DNA of 64,000 nucleotides from Luteitalea pratensis (GTDB lineage Bacteria > Acidobacteriota > Vicinamibacteria > Vicinamibacterales > Vicinamibacteraceae), in assembly GCF_001618865.1 (NCBI RefSeq), contig NZ_CP015136.1:1399001-1463000 (forward strand). The letters run 5' to 3'. Position numbers and translations under genes: made by a program. The notes beneath the pieces are model-generated. The model was not told where the DNA came from. It worked only from the letters and a program-made list of their open reading frames with translations, and searched no databases. Below, in pieces: positions 1-10,927 of the stretch; position 1 is the stretch's first letter, and each line of letters opens with the position of its first letter.

Positions 1-1
1 C

Positions 2-1123
2 GATGTGAACAAGGCCATCTGGAGCCGCAAGGCGTGGGCGCCGGAGGCCAGCGCACGCGACATCATGGTGCAGTACGCGCGCGTGTTCTTCGGCGATCCT
101 GTGGCGGAACGCGCGGCCGACGGATTGCTCGCGCTCGAGAAGAACTGGGCGGGGCCGCTCGCCTCCAACGGTGCGGTCGATGGCACGTGGTCATCGTGGC
201 AGCGCCTCGAGGCCGAGGTGCCGGGACTGCAGGGCAACTGGCGATGGCAGCAGGCCCTGTTCCGTGCCTACTACGATGCGTACACGCGCCACCGGTTGCT
301 ACGGGAGACAGACATCGGGCGTCGGGCGAACGCAGCCCTGCTCGACGCGTCCACGTCCGGTGCGAGTGCCGCCGCGACGCGTGCCCGCGCCGTCCTTGCC
401 GAGGCGGACACGCCCGGCCCTCATGAGGCCTTGCGTACGCGCATCGTCGACCTCGGCGCTGCACTCTTCAAGTCGATCGGCATGCAACTGGACACGCCGA
501 ACTACAAGGCCAGCGGAACCGAGCGCGGGGCCGTGCTCGATTTCCTGGCCTATCCGCTCAATGATCGCTGGTGGATCGAGGACGAGGTCGCCAAGGCGCT
601 GTCGTTGAGCGACGAGGCGGCACGTGTCGCCCGCCTCGTGACGATTGGCGGCTGGGACTCGCCCGGCCCGGGCAGCTTCTACGACGACATCGGCAACATC
701 GCGCGGTCGCCGCACGTGCAGAAGGCGCGGGTCAGCGGCGCCAACCCGCCAGAACTCGAGGACGGCCCGTCTCCGCATTTCACGTGGGAAGACGACGGGC
801 GCAGCCGCAAGCGGTTGTCGTGGCAGGTGAGCCTACGCTGGCCGATTGCGCTGGTGTACGAACAGATTGACCCGCAGGCCAGCTACGTGGTGCGCCTGAA
901 CGGCAACGGCCAGGTACGGTTGCGGATCAACGGCGCGCCCGTCGCGGCGCGACACGACAGCACGATGCTCGGTGATCCGAAGGAGTTCGTGGTGCCTGCC
1001 GACGCGGTGCGATCGCGGCGGATCGTCCTGACCTTCGACGACATCGACGAGAGCGACCGTAACTGGCGTCAGCACTCGCGGCTGCACGAGGCGTGGCTGC
1101 TGAAGATGACGGGGACACACTGA
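2..1123 (+). CDS. C-terminal part of an unknown large protein (possibly glycoside-hydrolase-like), cut by the window start
   Basis: The reading frame is open from base 2 to a TGA at 1121-1123, giving at least 373 residues. The apparent GTG at base 5 is probably internal, because the frame continues upstream of the window. The visible part starts with a helical region rich in Trp and Tyr (motifs such as EKNWAGPL and FRAYYDAY) and ends with a beta-rich segment that looks like a carbohydrate-binding or jelly-roll module. The general look matches C-terminal parts of large putative glycoside hydrolases, but I see no catalytic motif and do not assign a function. The next gene starts 5 bp after the stop, so the two may be co-transcribed. 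Confidence 0.6.
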   Translation, partial: DVNKAIWSRKAWAPEASARDIMVQYARVFFGDPVAERAADGLLALEKNWAGPLASNGAVDGTWSSWQRLEAEVPGLQGNWRWQQALFRAYYDAYTRHRLLRETDIGRRANAALLDASTSGASAAATRARAVLAEADTPGPHEALRTRIVDLGAALFKSIGMQLDTPNYKASGTERGAVLDFLAYPLNDRWWIEDEVAKALSLSDEAARVARLVTIGGWDSPGPGSFYDDIGNIARSPHVQKARVSGANPPELEDGPSPHFTWEDDGRSRKRLSWQVSLRWPIALVYEQIDPQASYVVRLNGNGQVRLRINGAPVAARHDSTMLGDPKEFVVPADAVRSRRIVLTFDDIDESDRNWRQHSRLHEAWLLKMTGTH

Positions 1124-1128
1124 GCGGG

Positions 1129-3093
1129 ATGCCCGGCGCTCGCCCGGCTGTGTCGGGGCCGTTCCGCACCGACGTCCAGCTCGCCCTCAGCCTGGCGTGC
1201 GGCGCATTGTTGCTCGTCGCCTGGATCGGCGAGTCGTGGTTCGGCCTGACGCATCTGGCGGCCGTCGTCCTCTATGTACTGTCGGGGGCGTGCGGCGCGT
1301 GGGATCTCGTGCGCGCCAGCGTCGCCGACATCCGCGCCGGGCGGTGGCGCGCCGACATCGATCTCCTGATGCTGCTGGCCGCGGTCGGCGCCGCGGCCCT
1401 CGGCGAATGGGTCGAGGGCACGTTCCTGCTGTTCCTCTTCTCGCTGGCCAACGCCGCCGAGCATTACGCCATGGGGCGAGCGACGGGCGCGATCCGCGCC
1501 CTCGGCGATCTCACCCCGCCGACAGCGCGGCTCGTGTACCCGGACGGGCGGGACGAGGTCGTGCCAATTGCGCAGGTCATGCGGGGCGCGCTCGTGCTCG
1601 TGCGCCCGGCCGAGCGCATTCCGGTCGATGGCGTCGTGCGCAGTGGCCGATCTGCCGTCGACCAGGCACCCATCACGGGCGAGTCCGTGCCGGTGGACAA
1701 GGCGCCTGGCGATCAGGTGTTCGCAGGTACGGTGAACGGCGGCGGCGCCTTGCAGGTGGAGACGACCGGCGCGGCCGGCGAGCGAACGCTCGATCGCATC
1801 ATCAAGTTGGTGGCCGATGCGCAGGCGAGCAAGGCCCACACCGAACAACTCACGGCGTCGTTCGAGCGAATCTTCGTGCCGATGGTGCTGGTGGGGGCGG
1901 CGGTGCTGATTGCGGTGCCGCCCCTGCTCGGTGTGTGGCCGTGGGCGACGAGCATCTATCGCGGCATGGCCCTGCTCGTTGCGGCGTCGCCCTGTGCACT
2001 CGCCCTCGGGACACCGGCCGCGATCCTGTCCGGCATCGCGCAGGCGGCGCGGCATGGCGTGCTCGTGAAGGGCGGCTCGCAACTCGAAGCACTCGGGACG
2101 GTCCGGGCGCTGGCCGTCGACAAGACCGGCACGCTGACGATTGGCCGGCCCGACGTGACCGACGTGGTGCCGCTCGACGGCACGGCGGCCGACATGCTCG
2201 CGGTGGCGGCTGCAGTCGAGCGGCAGTCACAGCATCCACTCGCCGAAGCGATCGTGCGGCGCGCCGATGCGGAGGCCGTCCCCGCACTCGACGCCGGGCC
2301 ACTCGAGAGCGTGACCGCGCGTGGTGTGCGGTCCATCGTCGGCGGTGAGACCGTGGAGATCGGGAGCATTCGCATGTGGGACGATCTCGCGGGCGGCGTG
2401 CCGACGATCGTCCAGGATGCCGTTGCGGCTCTGCAGGCCCAGGCGCGCAGCACGATGGTGGTGCGACACGGCCGGCGCTGGCTAGGCGTGTTCGGCGTTG
2501 CCGACACGCCGCGGGCTGCGGCGCCGTCGGCGCTCGCCACCCTGAGGCGACTCGGCGTGAAGCCGATCGTGATGCTGACCGGCGACAACGAAAGGGTCGG
2601 CGTGGCGATCGGCCGGCAGGTCGGCGTTGACGAGGTCCGGGCCGGGTTGTTGCCCGAGGACAAGGCGCGAGCCATCGAGCAGCTGAGGCAGCAGTACGGC
2701 AGCATCGCGATGATTGGTGATGGCGTCAACGACGCACCGGCGCTGGCACTCGCAAGTGTCGGGATCGCGATGGGTGCCGCCGGCACGGCCGCTGCGCTCG
2801 AGGCGGCCGACGTCGCGCTGATGGGCGATGACATCGCGCAGGTGCCGTTTGCCATCGGGCTGGCGCGCCAGGCCCGCCGCATCATCGTGCAGAACCTCAC
2901 GATCGCGCTCGCCGTGATCGCGGTGCTCATCGTCGCGACGACTACCGGCACGATCGGGATCGGTCCGGCCGTCGTGCTGCACGAAGGCAGCACGCTGGTG
3001 GTCATCGCCAACGCGTTACGGTTGCTCGGCTACCGGTTGGTCAGCGGCGCGAGTCTGGCGTCTGCGGTGCCGCTGGGCGCGGCTCGCACCTGA
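1129..3093 (+). CDS. P1B-4 type heavy-metal P-type ATPase (likely Co2+/Fe2+/Zn2+ export)
   Basis: This is an inner-membrane ATPase of about 654 residues that pumps a transition metal out of the cytoplasm. The phosphorylation motif DKTGTLT lies at D331, the hinge motif is GDGVNDAPALA, and the HP dipeptide of the nucleotide domain is present (QHPLAEAI). The membrane metal site reads SPC (S287-C289) instead of the CPC of copper pumps, and the last helix carries HEGST followed by NALR (from H618). SPC plus HEG(G/S)T marks the P1B-4 group (CtpD, PfeT and FrvA relatives). There is no N-terminal HMA domain, which also fits this group. The ATG at 1129 is preferred over an upstream GTG at 1093 that would overlap the previous gene. 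The 3' end overlaps the convergent 5'-nucleotidase gene by 53 bp. Confidence 0.9.
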   Translation: MPGARPAVSGPFRTDVQLALSLACGALLLVAWIGESWFGLTHLAAVVLYVLSGACGAWDLVRASVADIRAGRWRADIDLLMLLAAVGAAALGEWVEGTFLLFLFSLANAAEHYAMGRATGAIRALGDLTPPTARLVYPDGRDEVVPIAQVMRGALVLVRPAERIPVDGVVRSGRSAVDQAPITGESVPVDKAPGDQVFAGTVNGGGALQVETTGAAGERTLDRIIKLVADAQASKAHTEQLTASFERIFVPMVLVGAAVLIAVPPLLGVWPWATSIYRGMALLVAASPCALALGTPAAILSGIAQAARHGVLVKGGSQLEALGTVRALAVDKTGTLTIGRPDVTDVVPLDGTAADMLAVAAAVERQSQHPLAEAIVRRADAEAVPALDAGPLESVTARGVRSIVGGETVEIGSIRMWDDLAGGVPTIVQDAVAALQAQARSTMVVRHGRRWLGVFGVADTPRAAAPSALATLRRLGVKPIVMLTGDNERVGVAIGRQVGVDEVRAGLLPEDKARAIEQLRQQYGSIAMIGDGVNDAPALALASVGIAMGAAGTAAALEAADVALMGDDIAQVPFAIGLARQARRIIVQNLTIALAVIAVLIVATTTGTIGIGPAVVLHEGSTLVVIANALRLLGYRLVSGASLASAVPLGAART

Positions 3094-4786
3094 CCGGGTA
3101 TGTGCCCCCCGGTGTCCGGATGCGCTTGTGCGTCGGATCCTGACCGCCGACCTGACCCGACCGGATCCCCTCTTCTTCCCGCTTGACCACCGAGACGACG
3201 GCCTCGCGCATCGGGGTGTCGAGCCTGAGGGCGAAGCTGCCCTCCATTTCCGGGAAGTACCCGGCGCCACCCGACGACAGGAACTCGCTGGTCACGACGC
3301 TGACCATCGTGTCGGGAGCGACTGGCTGGCCAGCACGCGAGAGCGCCACGCGCGGCGTGGCACCCTCGCACGTGACGTCAGCCTCGATGCCGGACACGAT
3401 CGGGATCGGACCACGGGTGACGCCGCGCAGGATCGCGTCGGCCACACGTGCGGCCGGAATCGTGCCCGTCGCGATGACACTGTCGAAGGGGAGCAGCGCA
3501 TAGACGTCGCCGTACGTGATCGGGCCTGCCGCAAGGCTGGAGCGCGTGCCTGTCGCGTTGTAGATGGCCAGGTCCGTGCCTGGCCGGGACGCCCGCAACA
3601 GGTCCACCACGAAGTGGCTGGCCGCTGATTCGTCCCTGGTCGACTGGGGATAGGCGTGCGGCGCGTCGACGCCGAGTGGCTGCTCACGCTTTCGCTGGGC
3701 GGCCTGGATGTCCCGGCGCAGTACCCCCACCATGTGCGCGTCGAACCGCACCGGCTGGCCTTCGTAGGGCGGTGGCGCGCAGGCCTGCGGCGACCACGAT
3801 CCGACGTCTCGCATGGTCAACCCGTCACACAGGTACCGTGGCGGGTAGATGCGGGCGTCCATCGGCTTGCCCGCGGCGTCGACGTGGAGATCGACGCGGC
3901 TGAACACCCGGCCCTGCTCGAACCCCTCGACGACGGCGATGCCGTTGACCCGGTGCGCGATACCGAAATGGGCGTGTCCGCCGGTGATCACGTCGACCAG
4001 GCCCGGCCGCAGCGCCTGCGCGAGCTGGAAGATCTCGCCCTGGGTGCGGCAGGACGACAGGTCCTCAGGGTCGCCGAACGTGGTACAGCTTCCGCCCGCG
4101 TGCGCGAGCACGATCACGACCGTCGCTCCCGCCTCACGCAGGCGCGTCGCTTCGCGCTCGACGACGTCCTTCAACGGCGCCACCTGGAGCCGCACGAGGT
4201 TGCGCGGATCCGTGCTGGTCGGTGTGTTGATGCTCGTGACGCCGAGCAGACCGATGCGCACTCCCGCGACCGTCACGATGGTGGACGGCTTCACGTTGGG
4301 CGGTGTCCACGGCGTTCCCGCTTTGGTCAGCAGGTTGGCTGCCAGGAAGGGGAACGCCGCCTGACGGGCGCGCTGCTCGATGTTGCCGGTCGGATTGTCG
4401 TTCGGCGTACGCGGCACGGTATTCGCGCCGGATGGCCCGAAATCGAACTCGTGATTGCCGATGGTGACGGCGTCGTAGTGGAGGGCGTTGTATGCGCGCA
4501 CCACGGCTGCACCTTCGCCGAGGTTCGACTCGAGCGTGCCCTGCCACATGTCGCCGGCATCGAGCAGCAATACGCCGCCCCCATCCGCCCTACGAGCCTC
4601 ACGAACGTTCTCCACGTGGCCCGAAAGCCACGGCAGGCTCTCGACATGGCCGTGTACGTCCGTTGTCGCAATGATCGAGATGGTGAGGGGGCCCGTGCTG
4701 GCAGTGGCAGGCGGGTGCGACGACGGCAGCGGCCGAGCGCAGGACAGCGCAAGGGCCACGACGAGCAGGGGTGACCAGCGGCGCAT
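3041..4786 (-). CDS. Bifunctional metallophosphatase/5'-nucleotidase lipoprotein (UshA-like)
   Basis: The 581-residue protein starts with a lipoprotein signal (ALALSC), so it should be anchored in the periplasm or outer membrane. The N-terminal calcineurin-like domain has all two-metal motifs in order: TTDVHGH, DAGDMWQGT, GNHEFD, LAHAGG and GGHAHFG. The C-terminal half is a 5_nucleotid_C domain, seen in AIYNATGTRSSL and in LPFDSVIATGTI. Family members hydrolyse extracellular nucleotides or other phosphate esters, and the substrate cannot be told from sequence. It is the last gene of a minus-strand series and ends inside the 3' end of the metal ATPase gene on the other strand. Confidence 0.9.
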   Translation of the reverse strand: MRRWSPLLVVALALSCARPLPSSHPPATASTGPLTISIIATTDVHGHVESLPWLSGHVENVREARRADGGGVLLLDAGDMWQGTLESNLGEGAAVVRAYNALHYDAVTIGNHEFDFGPSGANTVPRTPNDNPTGNIEQRARQAAFPFLAANLLTKAGTPWTPPNVKPSTIVTVAGVRIGLLGVTSINTPTSTDPRNLVRLQVAPLKDVVEREATRLREAGATVVIVLAHAGGSCTTFGDPEDLSSCRTQGEIFQLAQALRPGLVDVITGGHAHFGIAHRVNGIAVVEGFEQGRVFSRVDLHVDAAGKPMDARIYPPRYLCDGLTMRDVGSWSPQACAPPPYEGQPVRFDAHMVGVLRRDIQAAQRKREQPLGVDAPHAYPQSTRDESAASHFVVDLLRASRPGTDLAIYNATGTRSSLAAGPITYGDVYALLPFDSVIATGTIPAARVADAILRGVTRGPIPIVSGIEADVTCEGATPRVALSRAGQPVAPDTMVSVVTSEFLSSGGAGYFPEMEGSFALRLDTPMREAVVSVVKREEEGIRSGQVGGQDPTHKRIRTPGGTYPVRCEPRPAAPQTPDSRR

Positions 4787-4801
4787 GGGCAGACTTTATC
4801 A

Positions 4802-4864
4802 GGACGGAGGAGGGAGGACGGAGGAGGGAGGAGGGAGGAGGGAGGAGGGAGGAGGGAGGAGGGA
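4802..4864. repeat. Nine tandem 7-bp units (GGAGGGA/GGACGGA)
   Basis: Nine consecutive heptamers, seven GGAGGGA and two GGACGGA, fill the gap between the 5'-nucleotidase and dioxygenase genes. The G-tracts could form a quadruplex on the plus strand. It is one of many 7-bp-period tracts in the window. Confidence 0.95.
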
Positions 4865-4876
4865 AGCCGAAGGCCG

Positions 4877-5815
4877 CTACCAGCGCCGAAGTCCGAGCAG
4901 TTGTTCGCCAAGGGGCGTGAGCGTCGCCACGTGGCCGTGCGCGCGTTCCCACTCGCGCGGATCGCCAGGAAATGCCGGCCGTTGCGGATGATCGAGCTCG
5001 CGCCACAAGCGGACGCGTTCTTCACGTTCGGCCGTGTTGTCCCAGTCGGCCGGTTGCATCGCGATGTACTGCGCGATGCGGGGCCGATTGGTCGAGTGGT
5101 TCGGCCGCACGCCATGCGCGAGCAGCGAGTTGAAGATCAGCAGGTCGCCCGTGTCCATTGGCACGTTGATGATCTCCAGCCCCGTGGTGTCGGGATGCAT
5201 GGGATCGCGATCGGCCGGTTGCGTGCGCGCCCACGACTCGAGGCCGGAGAACAGTTCCGGTACGCACTGGAAGCCACCCACCTCTTCGTCCTGGGCCGCG
5301 AGGCTGAGCACGCCCTGCACGCCAATCGGCAGCGGCCGCAGCGTGGTGTCCACGTCCCAGTGGATGAACCCGTTCGGATTGCCCCTCACCTTCTTCGGCA
5401 GGTTCAGGTTGGCGCGATCGATCGTGACCCAGAGATCCTCGCGATCCCAGATGTCGACGAAGGCGTCGTAGACGCGTGGGTCGGTCCGCGTGTCCCAGAG
5501 GTATTGGTGGTTGTAAATCTCGAGCATGCCCGTGTGGTTCAGCTCGACCATCGCGTGATCGCGACGCTGCGGCGTATCCCAAGTCGACGGGTCGGCGGGA
5601 TCCTTCTCGTCGAACTGCCACAGCAGGTCCACCAGCCGCGCCACCTTCTCGGCAGGCACGGCCTGCCTGACGATCACGTACCCGTGTGTCGTCCAGTGCT
5701 GCCAGTCCGCGTCCGACAACACGCGCAGCGGCAGCGTCTTGCGGATGTCCTTCAGTGGCGTCGTCACCGCGGCGGTGGTCGGGTGACTGTGCTGGTTCAT
5801 CGTGATTGGCTGCAT
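4877..5815 (-). CDS. Phytanoyl-CoA dioxygenase (PhyH) family protein
   Basis: This is a predicted 312-residue Fe(II)/2-oxoglutarate-dependent oxygenase. The iron-binding HxD motif is seen in FIHWDVDT. The distal His and the 2-oxoglutarate-binding Arg are in LLAHGVRPNHSTNRPRIAQ. Relatives hydroxylate small organic molecules, and the substrate here is unknown. The ATG at 5815 is chosen because GAGGG lies a few bases upstream; the frame stays open to an ATG at 5863 and beyond to 5908, but those have no ribosome binding site and run into intergenic repeats. It lies between the 5'-nucleotidase gene and the DUF1501 gene on the same strand. Confidence 0.85.
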   Translation of the reverse strand: MQPITMNQHSHPTTAAVTTPLKDIRKTLPLRVLSDADWQHWTTHGYVIVRQAVPAEKVARLVDLLWQFDEKDPADPSTWDTPQRRDHAMVELNHTGMLEIYNHQYLWDTRTDPRVYDAFVDIWDREDLWVTIDRANLNLPKKVRGNPNGFIHWDVDTTLRPLPIGVQGVLSLAAQDEEVGGFQCVPELFSGLESWARTQPADRDPMHPDTTGLEIINVPMDTGDLLIFNSLLAHGVRPNHSTNRPRIAQYIAMQPADWDNTAEREERVRLWRELDHPQRPAFPGDPREWERAHGHVATLTPLGEQLLGLRRW

Positions 5816-5876
5816 CACACCCTCGAGAGCCAGGTAATGCCGGAATGCCGCGAATGCCGGCATGTCGAAGTCTTGC

Positions 5877-5976
5877 GTCGAGCTTGCTCGAACTCCCAGG
5901 GCGATCAATGACCGTCGACCTGAAGGTCGACGGCTACGTCGATTCTTGAACCCGGTGCCCGGGACCCGGTGCCCGA
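5877..5976. repeat. Mosaic of a GTCGAGC palindrome, a GTCGACCT palindrome and 7-bp units
   Basis: The gap holds a small palindrome (GTCGAG-CTTG-CTCGA like, 5877-5891), then an inverted repeat built of CCGTCGACCT and AGGTCGACGG at 5912-5933. After that come 7-bp units of the AACCCGG/TGCCCGG type up to the end of the DUF1501 gene. The same three element types recur in other gaps. Confidence 0.9.
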
Positions 5977-5977
5977 G

Positions 5978-7405
<1,428 letters not shown>

Positions 7406-7443
7406 TGGCAATGCGTTCCCGAATCCAATCCCCGCGCGAGGTG

Positions 7444-7546
7444 ACCGCCGGACAAGTCCGGCGGCTACACCGCCGGGCTGGGACAGCCCGGCGCTACCTC
7501 GGCGTCATACCCGGTACCCGCTTCCCGGCACCCGGCCCTCGGGTGT
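7444..7546. repeat. Two palindromes followed by 7-bp units
   Basis: A 20-bp palindrome (CCGCCGGAC-AA-GTCCGGCGG, 7444-7463) and a hairpin with arms CGCCGGGCTG/CAGCCCGGCG (7471-7493) precede units such as TACCCGC, TTCCCGG and CACCCGG. They separate the PSD1 gene from the DUF1501 gene and could form hairpins in the transcript. Confidence 0.85.
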
Positions 7547-10500
7547 TTATCCCTTCGTAACCGTCTCGTCCAGGTTCAACAGCACGTTGGCCACCATGGT
7601 CCATGCCGCCAGATCGAGTTCATCGGCGGTGACCTTCGTGTCCTTCGTCAGACCCAGCGCCTCGGCGGCCTCGCCAGGTGCGGCGGCGTAGCGCTGGCGC
7701 GTCTGGGTCTGGAACGCACGTAGCCGTTCGAGTTCCGCCGCACTCGGCAACCGGCTCGTCACGAGCCTGAAGCCGAACGAGATCCGCGCGTCCACTGTCT
7801 CCCGCGGCGCCTCCGTGCGGATCCGCGCGGCAAGCGCGCGGGCGAGCTCGAAGAAGCCCTGGTCGTTCAGGGTCGCCAGCGCCTGCAGCGGCGTATTCGT
7901 GCGCACGCGCCGCACCGTGCAGAGTTCGCGGCTGGTCGCGTCGAAGGTCATGAACATCGGGTACGGCGCCGTCCGGCGGTGGAACGTGTAGAGACTCCGG
8001 CGATAGCGATCCTCGCCCGTGCTCTCGATCCACCTGGAGTTGTCGTACGGGTTGTCCCAGATGTTGGGCGGCTGTGACGGAAAGACGCTCGGGCCGCCGA
8101 CGCCCTCGCTCAATTTGCCGCTCGCGGCCAGGGCCACATCGCGCACCATCTCGGCTTCCAGCCGGAACCGCGGCCCGCGAGCCAGCAACCGGTTGTACGG
8201 GTCGCGGGCCTCGAGGTCAGCGGACACGGCGGAGTCCTGCTGGTAGGTCGCCGAGAGCACGAGCATCTTCAGCGTCGTCTTGACGCTCCAGCCCTTCTCG
8301 ACGAACTCGACCGCCAGCCAGTCGAGCAACTCCGGGTGCGACGGCGGTGAGCCCATCGTGCCGAAGTCCTCGCTCGTCTCGACGATCCCGCGCCCGTACA
8401 GCGCCTCCCAGAGACGATTGACCATCACGCGGGCGGTGAGCGGGTTGTCGCGGCTGACCAGCCAGCGCGCCAGGCCGAGACGATTCGGCGGCAGGTCGTC
8501 GGACATGGCCGGCAGCGCCGACGGCGTGTTGGCGTACACCCGCTGGCCAGGCGAGGTGAACGCGCCGCGTTCACGCAGCGGCGTCGACGGCCGCTCGTAG
8601 CTCGGCTTGTCCTCCATCACCAGCGTCGTCGGCAGCTTGAGGTCCTCGATCGCCTTCTTCAGCCGCGTAACGTCCCTGCGCTCGGCCTCGAACGTTGGCG
8701 ACTGCTCACGGAACTGCGTCGCGAGTTCCTTGGCCTGCGTGGCCGTGCGCTTGGCGAGCGGAATCACGATCGCGGCACGCGTGCGCGCGCTCACGGCGAC
8801 GACCTCCAGGGGCGCGGCGGCCGTCGTCGTGGACAAGCGGAAACGGCCCAGGCCCTGCCCGAGCGTACCGTCCTCATGCCCGATCGTGACCGTGAAGACG
8901 GTGCCACCGGGGAAGCCGATGGGCGCCTTCGGTACCAGCACGAGCTGGAACGGCACCCGCCAGCCTTCGCGGACGGCATCGACGACCCACGCCTTGCCGA
9001 GCCTTGAGTACGCGATCGGCGCGTCGGTCGTCAGGGCGAGCAGATCGCCACGCGACACGTTGCCATCGCCCTTCACGGTCTTGAAGTCGACACGAGTCCG
9101 CTTGGTGGGATCGCTGGCCGGCGCGGCAAAGACATGCACGCGCGTGACCCGGAAGTGGCCATACGCGTCGCGGCCCGGACCCTCCTTCGGCAGCGAGGGA
9201 TCGAGCAGTGCCTCGAGACGCAGGCCGGTGACGGCCGTCGTGTCCGACGAGGCCTCCACCGTGTATGCCGTGACCTGCGGGTTCGGTCCGCTCGCGACGA
9301 TGCTGGCGTCGTCGCGCACGGTCAACTGCGCGCCGTTGGTCGCGGCGGCGGTGCGAGGGACCAGCGGCGTCCACGCCCGTGCTGCCGCTCGGACGTCGGC
9401 TTCCCAGCGTGCCTGTGCGGCGATCCGTTCCGGCGTGTCCTTCGCGATCGCGTCCTCGGCGGCCTTCAACTCGGTGCGCAACGCCGTCCGGATGGCTTCC
9501 TGCTCCGGCGTGGCGAGGTCGACCTGGCTCTCGACGTACTTGGTGCCGGCGCCATACTTCTCCGCCTGGAACGCCGGGTTGGCGAAGAACGCCATGAGGC
9601 GGTAGTAGTCCTTCTGGCTGAACGGGTCGTACTTGTGGTTGTGGCACTGGGCGCAGGCCACGGTGCTGCCGAGCCACACGGTGGCCGTCGTGTTCACCCG
9701 GTCCACCTGCACTTCGAACAGCGCTTCATCCGGATCGACGCCGCCTTCCTCGTTGGTCATGGCGTTGCGATGGAAGCCGGTGGCGATCCGCTGGTCCCGG
9801 GTCGCGCCAGGGAGCATGTCGCCGGCAATCTGCTCCACGGTGAAGCGGTCGAACGGCATGTCCGCGTTGAGCGCCTTGATCACCCAGTCCCGGTAGGGCC
9901 ACATCGAACGCAACCGATCGGCCTCGAATCCGTTGCTGTCGGCATACCGCGCCAGGTCCAGCCAAAGGCGGGCCCAGCGTTCGCCGAAATGCGGCGACGC
10001 CAACAGCCGATCGACGACCCGCTCGTAGGCATCCGGACGCGTGTCGGCGAGGAAGGCGTCGAGTTCGGCCAATGTCGGCGGCAGCCCGGTCAGGTCGAGT
10101 GACACACGGCGCAGCAGCGTCTCGCGCGAGGCTTCGTGCGAGGGCATCAGCTTCTCGGTATCAAGTCGTGCAAGGACGAAACGATCGACGGGCGTGCGTG
10201 TCCACGCCTCGTTGGACACGGCGGGCGGCGCGGCCTTCTTCGGCTTCAGATACGCCCAGTGTTCCTCCACCGTCTGTGTCGGCGCTGCCCCCGGCGTCGC
10301 CCCTGGCGTTGCTGGCCATTCGGCGCCCTGATCGATCCAGGCACGGATCAGCGCCGTCTGTTCAGCGCTCAAGGGATCCTTGTCGAGCGGCATCTGGTCT
10401 TCGCCGCCCTCGCCAAGGAGCCGTTGCACGAGGTAGCTCTTCGCGCTGTTGCCGGCCACGAGCAGCGGCCCGGTCGCCCCGCCCTTGAGCGCGAGGTCGC

Positions 10501-10723
10501 GGATGTGCAGTCGCAGCTTCCCACGGCCCTTCTTCTCGCCGTGGCACTCGTAGCACTGCTCGCGCAGGATGGGTTCGATCTGGGTGGCGAAGTCGACCTT
10601 GGCTGCCGGTTGGGCAGTGGCAACGACGTCGCCCGGAAGCCACGACGGCCGCCATGGGCCGAACGCTGCCGCAAAGACGAAGAGGGAGACGGCGAACCGC
10701 CGGTAAGGTCGAGACGTGCGCAT
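7547..10723 (-). CDS. Cytochrome-domain PSD1/DUF1553-DUF1549 protein
   Basis: This large exported protein (about 1058 residues) has the order usual for the family: signal peptide, a PSCyt1 cytochrome c domain with heme motif CYECH, a DUF1549 (PSCyt2) domain, a central carbohydrate-binding-like region, and a C-terminal DUF1553 (PSD1) domain. A second CXXCH ([11 protein letters not shown]) sits in the DUF1549 part. The role of the family is not established, though links to polysaccharide or sulfated-glycan breakdown have been proposed. The ATG at 10723 gives a clean signal peptide ([14 protein letters not shown]); the frame runs 20 codons further upstream. It pairs with the DUF1501 gene downstream. 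Confidence 0.9.
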   Translation of the reverse strand: MRTSRPYRRFAVSLFVFAAAFGPWRPSWLPGDVVATAQPAAKVDFATQIEPILREQCYECHGEKKGRGKLRLHIRDLALKGGATGPLLVAGNSAKSYLVQRLLGEGGEDQMPLDKDPLSAEQTALIRAWIDQGAEWPATPGATPGAAPTQTVEEHWAYLKPKKAAPPAVSNEAWTRTPVDRFVLARLDTEKLMPSHEASRETLLRRVSLDLTGLPPTLAELDAFLADTRPDAYERVVDRLLASPHFGERWARLWLDLARYADSNGFEADRLRSMWPYRDWVIKALNADMPFDRFTVEQIAGDMLPGATRDQRIATGFHRNAMTNEEGGVDPDEALFEVQVDRVNTTATVWLGSTVACAQCHNHKYDPFSQKDYYRLMAFFANPAFQAEKYGAGTKYVESQVDLATPEQEAIRTALRTELKAAEDAIAKDTPERIAAQARWEADVRAAARAWTPLVPRTAAATNGAQLTVRDDASIVASGPNPQVTAYTVEASSDTTAVTGLRLEALLDPSLPKEGPGRDAYGHFRVTRVHVFAAPASDPTKRTRVDFKTVKGDGNVSRGDLLALTTDAPIAYSRLGKAWVVDAVREGWRVPFQLVLVPKAPIGFPGGTVFTVTIGHEDGTLGQGLGRFRLSTTTAAAPLEVVAVSARTRAAIVIPLAKRTATQAKELATQFREQSPTFEAERRDVTRLKKAIEDLKLPTTLVMEDKPSYERPSTPLRERGAFTSPGQRVYANTPSALPAMSDDLPPNRLGLARWLVSRDNPLTARVMVNRLWEALYGRGIVETSEDFGTMGSPPSHPELLDWLAVEFVEKGWSVKTTLKMLVLSATYQQDSAVSADLEARDPYNRLLARGPRFRLEAEMVRDVALAASGKLSEGVGGPSVFPSQPPNIWDNPYDNSRWIESTGEDRYRRSLYTFHRRTAPYPMFMTFDATSRELCTVRRVRTNTPLQALATLNDQGFFELARALAARIRTEAPRETVDARISFGFRLVTSRLPSAAELERLRAFQTQTRQRYAAAPGEAAEALGLTKDTKVTADELDLAAWTMVANVLLNLDETVTKG

Positions 10724-10927
10724 CGGGGGATCCCCGAAATGATATCTCCAACCGGTGGCGCTGGCGGCGGCACCTGTGTGCATGACGCGCTGCCGGCTGA
10801 AGAATTTCCGTTATCGGTGAGCCGGCCTTCCGGAGGATACTCTCCAAGCCCTACCATTGGCAGTCGCGACCACTCCGGTGCGCGACGTCCGTCCCCGGCG
10901 CGCGCAGCTCCGCGCGAGGAGCCACCG

